From contig JALRJD010000046.1 in NCBI GenBank assembly GCA_023255165.1, forward strand, positions 1 through 6,165: a DNA stretch of 6,165 bases, read 5' to 3'. Source of the stretch: Porticoccaceae bacterium. Its GTDB lineage: Bacteria > Pseudomonadota > Gammaproteobacteria > Pseudomonadales > Porticoccaceae. The position numbers and the translations under genes are program-made. Numbering within the stretch: the stretch's first letter is position 1; every line of letters begins with the position of its first letter. The notes beneath the pieces are model-generated. The model made no database searches and was not told where the DNA came from. It worked only from the letters and a program-made list of their open reading frames with translations. Below are positions 5,911 to 6,165 of the stretch, one piece after another.

Positions 5911-6165
5911 TTAGCTGCTGGTTGCCAGCTCGTCTTCGGTGTGCACCACCAGCTCGCCGTCTTCAACGCGAACCCAGGCAGTGCCACCCTTCTCCGACAG
6001 GCTACCAAACAGCACCGCTTCGGCCAGCGGCTTTTTAATCTTCTCCTGCAGCAGACGCTCCATTGGCCGCGCACCCATCTTGGCGTCGTAACCATTTTCA
6101 GCCAGCCATTGGCGGGCCTCGTCATCCACTTCAAGAAAGACCTTCTTGCCGTCGAGCTGCGACTG
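5911..6165 (-). CDS. clpA: ATP-dependent Clp protease ATP-binding subunit ClpA (C-terminal 84 aa only)
   Basis: ClpA is the AAA+ unfoldase that threads substrates into ClpP; with the adaptor ClpS it degrades N-degron proteins. The window shows the last 84 codons plus a TAA at 5911-5913, and the gene continues past the right edge. The visible part is the small C-terminal subdomain of the second AAA+ module: an EARQWLAENGYD segment (16-27 of the visible part), the sensor-2 motif MGARPMERLLQ (30-40) and KKPLAEAVLFGSL (44-56). These match the E. coli ClpA C-terminus closely (NWLAEKGYD, MGARPM, KKPLA, LLFGSL). The tail is a short acidic end, DELATSS, unlike the longer E. coli tail. ClpB or ClpC are less likely given the LFGSL match and the infA neighbour. 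Its substrates are those tagged by the nearby aat and bpt products. Confidence 0.95.
   Translation of the reverse strand, partial: QSQLDGKKVFLEVDDEARQWLAENGYDAKMGARPMERLLQEKIKKPLAEAVLFGSLSEKGGTAWVRVEDGELVVHTEDELATSS

Overview
The window is a block of conserved bacterial housekeeping genes. From left to right it holds the first codons of an unidentified leftward gene, ftsK (leftward), trxB, aat and ate/bpt (rightward), infA (rightward), and the last 84 codons of clpA (leftward). Divergent ftsK/trxB, then aat, ate and infA, then convergent clpA, matches the order known from Pseudomonas-type gammaproteobacteria. TrxB and IF-1 closely resemble the E. coli proteins. I infer a marine or environmental gammaproteobacterium of the Pseudomonadales/Cellvibrionales kind with mid-range GC. 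The sequence does not allow a species call.

Left edge (1-220): AT-rich compared with ftsK. A leftward promoter, a Shine-Dalgarno site and a GTG start line up to begin a gene whose first 16 codons encode a hydrophobic, membrane-type segment. In relatives, lolA usually follows ftsK. The visible N-terminus does not look like LolA, so the synteny appears to break here.

Centre (221-3820): ftsK encodes a compact (790-801 aa) DNA translocase. It must start at a TTG codon, because no ATG or GTG is available before the first membrane helix. A 249-base spacer separates it from the divergent trxB. The spacer carries a good ftsK promoter candidate, and just ahead of trxB a perfect 7-bp inverted repeat that could be an operator.

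Right half (3839-6165): aat follows trxB by 18 bases and is probably cotranscribed. After an AT-rich 150-base gap comes ate/bpt, then infA. Aat and Bpt attach Leu or Phe to certain N-termini, turning them into degrons that ClpS hands to ClpAP, so this stretch groups two makers of N-degrons with the unfoldase that destroys the tagged proteins. infA and clpA converge on a long nested hairpin that probably terminates both.

I found no mobile element, CRISPR array, tRNA or rRNA, and no evidence for a novel multi-gene system. The least explained parts are the gene entering at the left edge, the dyad before trxB and the nested terminator.
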